64,000 nucleotides of DNA from Anagrus nilaparvatae (lineage: Eukaryota; Arthropoda; Insecta; Hymenoptera; Mymaridae): positions 38,256,501 to 38,320,500 of the forward strand of contig JAKSXM010000007.1 of NCBI GenBank assembly GCA_022575985.1, given 5' to 3'. The notes beneath the pieces were generated by a model that did not search any database, was not told the DNA's origin, and saw only the letters and a list, made by a program, of their open reading frames with translations. The translations under genes and the position numbers were made by a program. Shown here one piece after another: positions 22,336-33,160 of this stretch (its first letter is position 1; every line of letters begins with the position of its first letter).

Positions 22336-23336
22336 ACAAGGGGAGTTCAATACATTTGGAACACCGAATTACACCAAATGGTTATGGATGAGTTTGTTAT
22401 GTTGAAAAAACATGCCGACTACCCTCCGTTTCTTCCAATGGGCCTTCTGGGCCTAGAAACGCAGGGCTCAAAGTTATAAAATAGGATTTTTTGGTAATTT
22501 TCAAAGAAACGCCAAAACCTCGCAAGTTAACCAAAACTCTTCTGGATGATCTCATTTTTTTGGTTTAAGTATCACCTTTCATACGCCGTCAACCGCAATT
22601 TATTATCACTAATTCTCTTATCACTATAGCCAATTAACCAAACGGTCATTTTTAGCTAAAAATGACCAATTTTTAAAATGCTGCCAAATTTGTAATTTCT
22701 GACGAAAATGGGTTTTATAGGTCTGAAAAAATTTGTACAAGCTTCAAGTTTCCAAAACTTCTTGACTTTACCTTTTGCAATTATTTGTTAACCAGATATG
22801 ATAATTTGAAGTCACAGTCCCAATTTTACGATTTTTTAAAAAAGCTCATTTTTAATGCTAACTTTGAAGAGCCATTCCTTAAAAACGAATCAAGGAAATG
22901 AGACGAGCAAAAAATTTTTGGAAATTTGAAGCTTGTACAAATTTTCAGATCTATAAAACCCATTTTCGTCAGAATTTACAAATTTGGCAGCATTTTAAAA
23001 ATTGGTCATTTTTAGCTAAAAATGACCGTTTGGTTAATTGGCTATAGTGATAAGAGAATTATTGATAATAAATTGCGGTTTAGGGCGTATGAAAGGTGAT
23101 ACTTAAACCAAAAAAATGAGACCAACCAGAAGAGTTTTGGTTAACTTGCGAGGTTTTGGCGTTTCTTTGAAAATTACCAAAAAATCCTATTTTATAACAT
23201 TGAGCCCTGCATTTCTAGGCTCAGAAGGCCCATTGGAAGGAACGGAGGGTAGTCGGCATGTTTTTTCAACATAACAAACTCATCCATAACCATTTGGTGT
23301 AATTCGGTGTTCCAAATGTATTGAACTCCCCTTGTG
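22336..23336. mobile_element. 1-kb foldback element
   Basis: Inverted arms of about 430 bp (22336-22767 and 22912-23336), beginning CAAGGGGAGTTCAATACA and still well over 90 percent alike by eye. The outer edges are followed by TGA on the right and preceded by TGA on the left, a possible 3-bp duplication. The centre of about 145 bp is unique. It has no coding capacity. An older relative lies at 11340-12050. Confidence 0.75.
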
Positions 23337-23566
23337 AATATAACCAGAAATCTTTTTTTTTTTCATAAATTACAAACGTATCCTAGCTCAATTCATCAAT
23401 CTGTGCGCGAAGCGCAGTTGAATCTAGTTGGTATAAAAAGCAAACAGCTTGAGCTCTTAGAAAACGCGTAAAGTCAGTACTATTAATAGTACTATTAATT
23501 AGAGAGCATGTATTTTAATAAACATACACTAATTATTATATCACACTGATATAAAAACTATATAAA
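23337..23566 (+). promoter_or_regulatory. Possible gypsy leader with TATA box
   Basis: The stretch includes GGTATAAAAAGCAAACAG about 130 bases before the first gypsy frame, and CTTGAGCTCTTAG downstream of it. It could be a residual LTR or leader of the gypsy element, but no matching 3' copy is found near 31100. Confidence 0.35.
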
Positions 23567-23890
23567 ATGACAAAAGATACTTTGCCAAAAGATATGCGAC
23601 CTCCTACTAACAATGTTGAAAAAACGTCACGTCAGCAAGAAACTGATGAAGCACCGGTACCAGCTGAAATCAGTGAAATTCTAGCTAATTTAAAAAGGCT
23701 AGTTATTGCTGTTATGACGACAGACAATAGGTTATTTTTTGACATTGTAATAGGAGACGTACATATTAAAGCGTTATATGATACAGGATCAAATAGCTCG
23801 TATTAAGGCCCAAAATTTTATGAAAATTTTAAACATAAATTTAAGCCTTTAAATAATACAGTTATGGTGAATGCCACAGGACAAATTTCT
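23567..23890 (+). pseudogene. Gypsy aspartic protease segment
   Basis: The first frame runs from a Met at 23567 to a TAA at 23804. A hydrophilic N-terminal part is followed by FFDIVIGDVHIKALYDTGSN, where DTGSN is the retropepsin active-site motif. After the stop the reading continues as FYENFKHKFKPLNN and MVNATGQIS in the same domain. The protease would process the polyprotein, but it is truncated by the stop right after the active site. Confidence 0.75.
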
Positions 23891-23960
23891 CCATTACTGA
23901 AAAATTAAGAGTAATTTTGGTGACTCGCTGTTATTATTTATAACGGTATAAACTATTATT

Positions 23961-23994
<34 letters not shown>

Positions 23995-24550
23995 AGATTA
24001 TTTTGGTAAGATACAAGTAGATTGGTAAATTTTATAAAAAAGGGGATTTTTTTAAAATAAATAAAAAGACATAAAGTTTTTTTCTTTATATTGAAACATA
24101 AGAAATAAAAGATTTTGGTATAAATTTTGTATGCGATAGTCAAGCTTGATATTATATAAGAGAAATCTATAAATAGTAGTATGTTAATAGATTGCTAGCA
24201 AATTAGATGACAAAATTATTTGATAAAATATATGTATTAAAATAAACTAAAATATAATAAGAAAGAAATAAATATATGTACATATGCTATATGGGTAATT
24301 CTGTTTAAAAGTGTATTTTATTATTTCAAACACATTATTATATATCTGGTACGTTTATCGGTGTTAAATTATTATTACTTGACAGAAATACAAATAAATT
24401 AATTTAAATAAAGCCCGATTATTATTAGATCCCATTTTAAATAATTTTTTTTTATAAAACAATTTAAATTTTTATATAGTTACCGGGAAACTTTAAAGTA
24501 TTTATCTAGTAAATTTTTTAAATTCCCTAGATTATCTTTCAGGTAAAATA
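23891..24550. other. AT-rich gap inside gypsy pol, no gene
   Basis: Contains an (AT)n microsatellite at 23962-23990 and no pol homology. Probably an insertion or degenerated pol sequence. Confidence 0.5.
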
Positions 24551-24809
24551 CAAAGTTAGACGCAAGTCCCCAAAATAACTAGATTTAGCAATCGAAGAAG
24601 CTAAAAAGTGGATCAAGTTAGGTGTAGTCGAATATTAATGGTTCCTAGTAAAAAAACAGGAACCTGGAGAATGTGCGTGGACTATCGCGACTTGAATAAT
24701 GTGACTGAAAAAGATTCGTATCCATTACCAAACTTGGATGCTTCTTTGGATAAGCTCAGTAAAGCTCTATTATTGTCCAAAATCGATTTGTCAAAAGCTT
24801 TCCGCCAGG
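24551..24809 (+). pseudogene. Gypsy reverse transcriptase, N-terminal half
   Basis: Reads AIEEAKKWIKLGVVEY before a stop, then VPSKKTGTWRMCVDYRDLNN, TEKDSYPLPNLDASLDKLSK and SKIDLSKAFRQ. These are the conserved blocks of gypsy reverse transcriptases up to the first catalytic Asp (in SKIDL). It is interrupted by the BEL element just after FRQ. The reading resumes at 29160. Confidence 0.85.
24805..24809 (+). repeat. Target duplication CCAGG, left copy
   Basis: CCAGG directly before the 5' LTR. The same 5-mer follows the 3' LTR at 29155-29159. BEL elements usually make 4-6 bp duplications. Confidence 0.85.
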
Positions 24810-25099
24810 TGTTAAATGTTACACTGTATAATAATACAAATATTAATATAAGTTTATAAGTATGCGTCCGTGTGTGCACAGAGAGAGCACAGAGTGTAAG
24901 CGCGTGCCTTTAGGAACGGCGCCCAGTGCCGGCTGTCTTAGGACAACTGTCAAAGCAGCAGTTCACATATTTTAATAATAAAGTTAATTAAGTTATTTAG
25001 TGCTGCAAAGTTATGTGTTATTGTTTTAATTTATTAATTTACATCACCGTATCCTTTATTTTCGATATTAAATATACAGTCCACTACTCTTATCCAACA
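24810..25099 (+). repeat. BEL 5' LTR, 290 bp
   Basis: Starts TG and ends CA. Contains AGTGCCGGCTGTCTTAGG and AATAAAGTTAATTAAG, the latter a possible polyadenylation signal. It differs from the 3' LTR by a few substitutions and a GA-repeat length change near 24885. Confidence 0.9.
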
Positions 25100-26938
25100 T
25101 TATGATCCATTAGCCGTCAAGATTATTAAAAAGAAAATAAAAAGAAATTCAGTGACCAAAGTTATCAAGAACCGCATGGCGGCAAAGTTATCTTATTTTT
25201 GATCTCTTTTTTTTGCTGAATCAAGATTATAAATTCTTAATAATAATTCAAAAATAAGAAGTCTGAAGTCACAAAAAGTTAAAAAAAAAAATAATAATCA
25301 AGATAAAAATACATGTGCGCGGTTTTACCGGCATCATCAATACGGCCGCCATTACAATATTGATGTGATCAGTTATTTATTAAAAAATTTCTTTTTTTGA
25401 TTTTGTGGTGATGTACAGTTTTCTTTTTCTTATTTACAAAGTTGCCCAAGACACAAAAAGTTAAAGGAGTTTTAAGTTTTATAAGAATTTAAAAAAAAAA
25501 AAAAAAAAGTTAAAAGTTACAAAAGATAATAAAAAATTAATAAAAATTTTTAAAAATTCAGATAAGCCTATAAAAAGTGAAAAATTTATAAAAAAAAAAG
25601 AAGATAAAAAGAAAAGTTCAAAAAATAAAATTGTCATCGTCAAAAAAAAGAGGACTCCATTTTTCAAAAAATATTTCATGACGTCATCAAGAAGAAGGAA
25701 GCCGGAACCATTTATATTCAAAAATTTACGTTGTTACTGGAAAGGGCCCGCGCTGGCGAAAAACTCAGCTGTTTCTTTTCAAGTTCAAGAGGTACTGCGC
25801 GCGCAACTTTCCAGTTTCCTCTTCTGCTCTCTTCTAATTTTTTGGAGTTTTTCTGCTATATGGGGGAGTCCATCAGATTTCATCTCAAGGTTTATCTTAT
25901 AATATTTATATTTTCTCTTATAATGTTTATATTTTTTCTCTTTTATAATAATTACATTTGTTTAAATTCATTTTTTTCTAAATAAATATAATTTTTTTCA
26001 TTATCCTTTTAAATTTAAAATTAAAATTCTTTTATTCAATAATAATAGTTAAAAAAAAAAACTTATATTATGTATTAAAAAAAAAAAGATTTTATATGTA
26101 TTACAATAAAAAAAAAAAAGTCATATTTTTATGTATAAAAATTATATCTTATTAAAATTAAAGTATTTTTTTTGTATAGTTCAAGGCACCGCGGTATGAG
26201 TGATACGATTATTTTATGTAATTTATTTTTATTAATAATGATTTATTATGTGTATAAAAAAGTTAGTGATTAGTTTATTTATGCGTTTATTATATTTATA
26301 TATAATTAGATGCAAGTTTTTATTATCCTATGTTATGATCAGTTTATTAGTTTAGTTGTAAAAATTTAGTTTTTCCAGTATTTACAGGATTCTTTCAACA
26401 AAAAAGAAGAGAATTATTTTAGTTTCAGTTATTATACAGTTTTCTAAAGTTTTTTCAGTTATTTTTTATTTTTCTCTTTTTTGTGTGAGAGAACCTGTGT
26501 CAGTTATTCAGTTTTAGGAATTATTGATGATTTACTTAAAACAAGTTTTCATTTATGCAATTTAAATTTTACCTTTATAAGAAATTAATAATTGGTGAGA
26601 TTTGTTGCATAAATTTGAAGGTCCCATTGAGTTTTTCCTTTCTGAAGAAAAAGTTGTTTACTAGTTTTTTCCTTTTTTTTAGTTAATTATAGTTAGTTTA
26701 CTCTTTTCAGAAGGGACTCAATGAGAAAATCTTTTTTGGGATTGTTCTCATGGGAACTTTTGCACATTGATATGTTGCACAGTTTTTTAATAATTCCGGG
26801 AAAAGATGACTAGTTCAGTTTCTGCAACATTTTTTCATTGATTTTTTTTTTCTTTAAAATATTGCATAGTTACTTATTATAAAGTTTTTTCTTATCTTTC
26901 CCTCAGTTATTTTTGCATATTAATATACCTTAGTTAAA
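25100..26938 (+). other. BEL leader region, no gene seen
   Basis: About 1.8 kb of AT-rich leader. The first bases after the LTR (TTATGATCCATTAGCC) may hold the primer-binding site, but I cannot assign the tRNA. Overlapping short frames at 25678-25985 have no known motif and their reading is broken by compositional runs. Confidence 0.5.
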
Positions 26939-28412
26939 ATGGCAAAAAGTTTAATTTTAGAGCAAAATTCTATTTCGCAACGTTTTATAAATTCGTATAC
27001 CAATTTTATTCAGGATGGTAATGAAAGCATATACAATGCTTCTACCCGTTTGGAAAATTTGAATGACATGTGGTTTCATTTTGAGGAAAATCATTATAAA
27101 ATTTTAAATATTGCTAATTCTGATAAAACAAATTATATAAAACATAATACTTTTGATTCTGTTGAACAAAGTTATTTGAAAAATAAATGTCAGTTTAATG
27201 AATTTATTGCAACACATAACCCTCAAAATGATAACTCACATAGATCTTCACGTTTTACCAGTGAAAATAATTTGGAAAAATTTGGAAAGAATCCCTATCC
27301 CAAAATTTAACGGTAGTTTTACGGAATGGGAAAATTTCCGAAATATGTTTAAATCTCTAGTTATTGATAAAAGTTATTCTGATGTTTTTGAGTTATATTA
27401 TTTGAAATCCAGTTTACAGGGTGAAGCCCTTCAGTTAGTTAATTCATATAGCATTACGAATAATAATTTTCCATTCGTTTGGGAAAAATTAGTTGATAAA
27501 TTTAGTTATTGATAATTTAGTTATTGATAAAAGTTATTCTGATGTTTTTGAGTTATATTATTTGAAATCCAGTTTACAGGGTGAAGCCCTTCAGTTAGTT
27601 AATTCATATAGCATTACGAATAATAATTTTCCATTCGTTTGGGAAAAATTAGTTGATAAATTTGAAAATAAGAGGAGATTAATTAATTCACATTTAGCTT
27701 CCTTTTTCAATTTAAAAGTTATGAAAAAAGAATCCTCGTCAGAATTAAAGAGAATTTTGAATGGTATTACTGCTCCTATACAGGCTTTAGAAGCTTTAAA
27801 AAGAAATACTAAATATTTAGATGATATGTTAGTTTTTCATTCTATTTCTCTTTTTGATTTGGATACGCGAAAACAGTGGGAGAATTTTTTTGGAAGTTTA
27901 AAAAATTCAAAAGAACCTCCTTTATTTTCAGATTTACTTAGATTTATGGAAAATCATGTTATTGTCTTAGAATTGATCGAGGACAATACTAAGAATAGTT
28001 TTGATAAGTCATCAATAAGTCCTACAAGTAATGATTCGAAACATAACAAAGATAATCAAATCAAATGTATTATTTGTAATAAGGATCATTTCTTTTCCTT
28101 TTGTGATATTTTTTTGAACAAAACTATACTTGAAAAAAAAAAGAATTTGTGGCTAGTAAACATAGATGTTTTAATTGTTTAGGCTTACATATGTTGCCTG
28201 AATGTAAATCACAAAAAAGATGTAAGTTTTGTCAAAAAAATCATCATTTTACTTTGCATTTTTCTAATCAGTCAGATGATTATAATATTAGTCAAAATTT
28301 TGACTCTAATTTAATTAAAAATATACATACATCTACTGAGAATAGGAATGCAGAGGGAAATTTACAATTTTCTAATAGTGACGTAGAAAATCGTCTTTTT
28401 TCTAATTCCTGA
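26939..28412 (+). pseudogene. BEL/Pao gag with frameshifts and a duplication
   Basis: Starts with MAKSLIL, then a region resembling the DUF1759 gag domain of BEL elements: FNGSFTEWENFRNMFKSLV, YYLKSSLQGEALQLVNSYS, NNNFPFVWEKLVDKF, then a Lys/Ser-rich part. It ends with zinc-knuckle-like blocks (CIICNKDHFFSFC and CFNCLGLHMLPEC, CKFCQKNHHFTLH). A 160-bp tandem duplication (27361-27520 repeated from 27521) copies the central DUF1759 block. Reading changes near 27300, at the duplication and near 28150, so the full protein is not made from one frame. Gag forms the particle shell and binds RNA. Confidence 0.85.
27361..27680 (+). repeat. 160-bp tandem duplication in BEL gag
   Basis: TTATTGATAAAAGTTATTCT begins at 27361 and again at 27521, and the two copies are nearly identical up to the GTTGATAAATTT end of the unit. 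The period is not a multiple of three, so it shifts the frame. Confidence 0.85.
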
Positions 28413-28862
28413 CAATAGCTTACCTCTGGGTAAATGGCTTTATGCCTAGATTCTGAAAATTTGCCCAGGGATTAACAGTTTATTTTGGGCCATCAATAAA
28501 AAAACTACTACTTAACTGGACCCATAAATAAGCTAATTACTTACTAAAAATATAAAATATTTTGTTATTATATAAAAAATATTTTTATGTAAGTTCAATG
28601 TAAAAATGTAAATAATCTATTTTCTTTGAATGAATGAATGTATGTGTGAAATTTAAAATATATTTTATGTAAAAACTGTTATAAAAAAAAGTGTATATAA
28701 TATTTTATTTATTTATTTTTTGTAAAAAAAAATGTGTATAATAATTTATTTTGTTTTAAAAAAAAATATATGGGATAATCTTTTTTTTAAATATGTAAAT
28801 AATCTAGTAAATTTTTAATTATTAATTTATTTTCTCTGCAAATAAATTAAAAGGGGGGAGAA
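28413..28862 (+). other. BEL 3' non-coding part with polypurine tract
   Basis: AT-rich 3' region with no pol homology, ending in the G-rich polypurine tract directly before the 3' LTR. Confidence 0.7.
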
Positions 28863-29154
28863 TGTTAAATATTACACTGTATAATAATACAAATATTAAT
28901 ATAAGTTTATAAGTATGCGTCCGTGTGTGCACAGAGAGAGAGCACAGAGTGTAAGCGCGTGCCTTTAGGAACGGCGCCCAGTGCCGGCTGTCTTAGGACA
29001 ACTGTCAAAGCAGCAATTCACATATTTTAATAATAAAGTTAATTAAGTTATTTAGTGCTGCAAAGTTATGTGTTATTGTTTTAATTTATTAATTTACATC
29101 AACATATCCTTTATTTCTGATATTAAATATACAGTCCACTACTCTTATCCAACA
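28863..29154 (+). repeat. BEL 3' LTR, 292 bp
   Basis: Near-identical to the 5' LTR. Followed by CCAGG (29155-29159), the target duplication, and then by the continuation of the gypsy reverse-transcriptase frame. Confidence 0.9.
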
Positions 29155-29159
29155 CCAGG

Positions 29160-29560
29160 TCCCCCTAGAAGAGACATCAAAAATGTACACAGCGTTTGCA
29201 CTCCCAGGGCTTGGTTTACTCCAATTCACAAGCATTCCGTTCAGAGTTACCGATGGACTTTAAACTTTTCAAAGATTGATGGATCGTATCATTACACCTG
29301 ACCTAGAACCATTTGTATTGACATATCAAGACACATAGTTATAATGACAAGATTTTGAAAAACACCTAAATTATCTAAGAATAGTCTTAAAAAAGTTAGT
29401 GCATGCTGGACTTTCTATTAACCCTGATAAATGTGATTTCGGTTGCAAAGAAATTATATATTTATTTTATTTTAGGTTTTATTTTAGATGCAAATGGGTT
29501 GAAAACTGACAAAGAGAAAATAAGACCAGTTTTGGAATACCCAGCCCCCACTAACTTAAA
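29160..29560 (+). pseudogene. Gypsy reverse transcriptase, C-terminal half
   Basis: Resumes the gypsy frame with TAFALPGLGLLQF, then SIPFRVTDGL and, after frame changes, LVHAGLSINPDKCDFGCKEI, GFILDANGLKTDKEKI and PAPTNLKEL. The catalytic YxDD box reads YQDT and a frameshift follows, so the polymerase would be inactive. Confidence 0.8.
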
Positions 29561-30130
29561 AGAGCTCAGATGACTTTTAGGTATGGTAGGCTGGTATTCA
29601 AGATTTATCGACAAAGTTTCTGAGTTAAAATTACCCTTAGTAAAATGTTACACAAAGATGTTAAATGGACCTGGGGCGAAGAGCAACAGGAATCTTTGGA
29701 AAAATTAAAAATGGCCTTAGTGAGTACTTCTGTATTAACTAGGCCGGATTTTTCAAAAAGATTTACAGTCCAAACTGCTGCTAACGACGAATTTTTGGGT
29801 GCTGTTTTAACTCAACAACATGACGATGGAAAAAAATTATAGTTCTAACGAACGAGAATGTTTAGCATTAATTTGGGCCATAAAGAGGCTTAGACCTTAT
29901 TAAGAAGGTTATAATTTTACAGCCATTACTGACCACTCAAGTAAAAAATGTCTAAATAAATTAAAAGAACCTACAAAACGCTTAGCACGTTGGGTCCGAG
30001 ACCTACAACAATGGGATTTCGACATTCAGTATCGAAACGGTTGCTTAAATTATGTTCCCGACGCCTTATCTAGAATTTCATATAAGGAATTGATAGATGA
30101 ATGTAAGGATAACGATTTAGACTTTATAAC
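29561..30130 (+). pseudogene. Gypsy connection and RNase H domain
   Basis: LLGMVGWYSRFIDKVSELKL marks the end of the reverse transcriptase, then WTWGEEQQESLEKLKMALV leads into RNase H: RFTVQTAANDEFLGAVLTQ, SSNERECLALIWAIKRL and TDHSSKKCLNKL, ending with YRNGCLNYVPDALSR. The first catalytic Asp of RNase H (usually DASD) is not present. The Glu and the TDH motif are. Several frames are involved. Confidence 0.8.
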
Positions 30131-30144
30131 AGGTATTAAAAAGA

Positions 30145-30507
30145 ATGGAAGAAATAAAAACTTGGCCCTGGAAATTCCCTGATTGGCAAATTCACGACAA
30201 CGGAATTTATATCCACCGAAAAGATTATCTCCTAGACCCATTAAGTGGCGACGACAATAAATGGAAGTTAGTTTTGCCCAAAGTTAGTTTTTTACAAAGA
30301 GCTTTCAATGAAGTACATCATGAACCATTCTCAGGTCACTTTGGGATCGCAAAAACTTACGACAGTCTAGCGAGAACCTATTTTTGTCCAGGATTGTACC
30401 ACGATACCTTAGCATATGTTAAAGGTTGTATTGAATGCCAAAAGCATAAGTCAGTGCAAACAGGCCCTCTAGGTCTTATGGGTAAACATATCGTGGAAAC
30501 ACCCTAG
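30145..30507 (+). pseudogene. Gypsy integrase zinc-binding domain
   Basis: A clean frame that contains HHEPFSGHFGIAKTY and YVKGCIECQKHKS, the H2C2 zinc-binding domain of gypsy integrases. It stops at 30507 where the catalytic core should start. Nothing downstream matches the DDE core. Confidence 0.8.
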
Positions 30508-31100
30508 ACAATCGTGGCAGAATTCTCCTTAAAATCAATTAGTGATTAATGAATCTTATCATAGGGAAAATCAACCCAATAAAATTTAGTCACAGCATGG
30601 TCATAACCATTACCCATAACCATTAAATTTTGATTAAACATTATTTTCCCATTATAAAGTTAAGCCCGTCCTAATACTTTATTACCCCAAACCCATGAAA
30701 ATGAGGAATGGATAACTGGTTAAGTAAGACGTAAATAACTTATTTTTGATAACATAACTGCGAGCTCGATAAATTGTTAAAATACATTTTTTTTGTTTAT
30801 TTTTAACGCTAATTTGTAAGATGGTTTAATTTTAGCCTTTTCTTGATTTGAATATTATTTTTTTTTATTATTATTTTTGTAAATTAAATTCATAAAAATT
30901 TTTTTTTGGTCTAGCTCTCTTTTAAAATAAACTTGTAAATATTGTAAATAATAGTAAATAAGTTGTACATAGTAATTTAAGTAATGTAGGGACAAGAGTG
31001 ATTCGGGTAGGAATAAATTGCACTCGATAGTATGAAAGTTTTTTTTTTAAAAGGAGTTGAGGGTTTTCTTGTATGAAGCTCCATTTAGGGGAGGGCTATT
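30508..31100. other. Gypsy 3' side, no gene seen
   Basis: AT-rich, ending in GGAGGGCTATTGTAACG at about 31090. The purine run followed by TGTAACG would suit a polypurine tract and an LTR start. Confidence 0.5.
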
Positions 31101-31443
31101 GTAACGTTGTTACAAAACCATAAAATTATAAAATAAATTTAAATAAATCTAAGTAGCCGCCAAAATTTATAACAAGTATAGTTTATTAATATATTAAATT
31201 TTTCTAATAGACTATATAAAAATCACGACACACGCACACGCTCATTGAGTTGGACAAGCTCAAGAAGAGAGGGGAGAAGGATGAAGTCGGAAGATGATTA
31301 ACGGCAGAATTTGGATTTGAACTTATTAAATTAAAAAGATATACGAGATAAAATCGATCGGCTCTTTCTCTTGTGTACATTTTTATAAATATATAATGCA
31401 TATAATTATATAGAAATGATGTGTCTTTATGATTGTTTTCACA
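31101..31443 (+). repeat. Candidate gypsy 3' LTR
   Basis: Begins TGTAACGTTGTTAC after a purine run and could end at TTGTTTTCACA (31443). It contains GAGAGGGGAGAAGGATG and CGGCTCTTTCTCTTG. No matching 5' copy is visible in the window before 23567, so this is a weak call. Confidence 0.35.
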
Positions 31444-31493
31444 GGATAAATTTTTAAGACAAAAGGAAAAGTGTTTAATTTTTTTTTTTCAAG

Positions 31494-31695
31494 GAAATCT
31501 TGTGAGTCTTGCATCAGCCATGGAGTGTTTGCGGGCCTTAAAGACCCGCAAGTTTCCATCATCTTCCAGTTGTACAAGTACAACCGAAAGACTGCCCGCG
31601 AAAGCTATCACCGGTTTTGCCCCAGATTCTTACTGGATAAACACACTATAAACCCCCCTGCGATTGTTTGCCCCAAACCGGAACTCCCTTTTCAA
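31494..31695 (+). pseudogene. Exon-like segment, copy 1, unknown protein
   Basis: A 202-nt block preceded by a T-tract and CAAG (acceptor-like) and followed by GTATAAC (donor-like). It encodes a Cys/His/Tyr-containing segment with AGLKDPQVS, QLYKYNRKTA and RFCPRFLLDKHTINP. A second copy of identical length lies at 54742-54943 on the minus strand with the same splice-like edges and an intact frame. I do not recognise the protein. About 22 sites differ between the copies, and most change the amino acid, so purifying selection is not evident. It may be a duplicated exon or part of a repeat. Confidence 0.45.
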
Positions 31696-32300
31696 GTATA
31701 ACTTCAGTTTGGGACACGAAGCCTAGGCAACTAGCCGCTACCATCCTCCCTGCCTAGGTTTACTATTATGGTATATTCTATTTTTTTAAAGAAGAAAAGT
31801 AAAAGATATTATTAATCGACTATGTCAGGAAAATTAGAATATTGGCGTTATTGAAAATACTAGTGAAGAAGGTCCTAATATCAAGTCCTAACATCAAGTC
31901 CTAAATAAGTGAATTTCAGTGTGTGTGTCTTGACAGTAAAAATATTATAATTATGCAGAAAAAAAAGACATTTTTCTTTATAAGTAATTTCAATAAAAGA
32001 ACATTTTTGGTTTTTAGTTTTGTATTAATGTTAAATTTTAAATGAAGTTTATATAATTGTTTTATAATGAAAATTTTTAATTAGTTAAATTATTCAATAA
32101 AATTTATAGCATCTCTCCCTTCTTCACCAAAAATTCCTTCGACCTTGATAATAATCTCTCTCTTTTTCAAACATATGTACTTTGAATAGGTAATGCCGCG
32201 CATGATTTAGTTGATCGTGTTTAATGATAATTTATAATTCTGATATTTTTGATAATGTATGTATTTCCGTAAAAGCGGAAATACTCCCATAACAACAAAT
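31696..32300. other. Intergenic, no gene seen
   Basis: A GC-richer piece at 31700-31760 (AAGCCTAGGCAACTAGCC, CTGCCTAGG) is followed by AT-rich sequence. No further exon of the preceding segment is recognisable. Confidence 0.45.
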
Positions 32301-32812
32301 AACTTAAATTAAAACTTTTTTATAAAACTGGAGACTATTCGAAAAAAATTTAATGTGGGGTATACGAAACTAAATTTTAAAATAATATTTCAATGCTATC
32401 ATTACAAAAAAACAATTCAAATTACAACTTTTATAAAAAAACAGGACACTACTCAGAAAATATTTCAGAAAATATTTAAAGCAGGATATATTCTGCTAAA
32501 TTGAATACAAATATTTGATGACTACAATTCCATAAAAATAATGGAAATTACAACTTTTCTATAAAATAGGACACTACTCGAAAAAATTTAAACTGGGGTA
32601 AATGTTGCTAAATTTCAAACTAATATTTCAATGCTGTCATTGCATAAAAACAATTGAAATTAAATCGTATATGAAAAGCAGGACACTACTTGGAAAATAT
32701 TTAAATCAGGCTATATTCTGCTAAATTGAATACTAATATCTGATGACTGCAATTCCATAAAAATAATTGAAATTACAACTTTTCTATATAAAAGGACACT
32801 ACTTTGATGTTA
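32301..32812 (+). repeat. Tandem repeat, about 118-bp unit, four copies
   Basis: The phrase GGACACTACTC or a close variant recurs at about 32443, 32567, 32685 and 32793, each with CATAAAAATAATTGAAATTA-type sequence before it. Units alternate slightly in length, as in an old array. Confidence 0.75.
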
Positions 32813-32965
32813 AACAAAATATATTATTTACGATGAAAATATTTCATATTTTAAGTTCAGAAATAGGCTTTTAACAGGGAACATGTTCATTGGATGGGGT
32901 ATTTCAAAAAGTTTGGCTCGGCAAGGGGGGTGAAAAATTGACGTTTTTCTCGTTGGTTTGTAGTT
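32813..32965. repeat. Dispersed repeat with GGAACATGTTC
   Basis: GGGAACATGTTCATTGG, then GGTGAAAAATTGACG and TCGTTGGTTTGTAGTTACAC. The same words occur at 16940-17240, 55370-55400 and 63340-63415 (inverted). Confidence 0.55.
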
Positions 32966-33160
32966 ACACGAACCGGTTATAAATTTTTTTAAATAAAATT
33001 TAAATATTTGTTAAGAAGAATTTGAACAAAATCTTAAGATTTTGTTAAATTGACGATAACTTGGCTAAATTTTGTCTTAAAAAGAAAAGTATTTTTTCTT
33101 CAGGAGTGGTTTTACTCTGGCAACCCAAAACTTACACCTATTTTTTTTTAATTTCATAAA
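32966..33160. other. Intergenic, no gene seen
   Basis: AT-rich, no feature recognised. Confidence 0.5.

Larger units (their letters stand above)
24810..29154 (+). mobile_element. BEL/Pao LTR retrotransposon, gag-only
   Basis: Complete structure: 5' LTR 24810-25099, long leader, gag at 26939-28412, non-coding 3' part, polypurine tract (AAAAGGGGGGAGAA) at 28848-28862 and 3' LTR 28863-29154. The LTRs begin TGTTAAAT and end CCAACA. They differ at only a handful of sites, so the insertion is fairly recent. There is no protease, reverse transcriptase or integrase, so the element is non-autonomous and would need pol from a relative. Confidence 0.9.
23567..31100 (+). mobile_element. Decayed Ty3/gypsy element, split by a BEL element
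   Basis: Protease-like (23567-23890), reverse-transcriptase (24560-24809 and 29160-29560), RNase H (29640-30100) and integrase zinc-binding (30145-30507) segments are in the usual gypsy order. The BEL/Pao element at 24810-29154 splits the reverse transcriptase. About 650 bases of AT-rich, non-coding sequence with an (AT)n run separate protease from reverse transcriptase. The integrase core is missing. Frameshifts and stops show that it is dead. Confidence 0.85.

Noticed and set aside
25678..25985. Overlapping frames in the leader of the BEL element
   Set aside because: No known motif, two frames compete in the same stretch, and neither is placed like gag, which starts at 26939.
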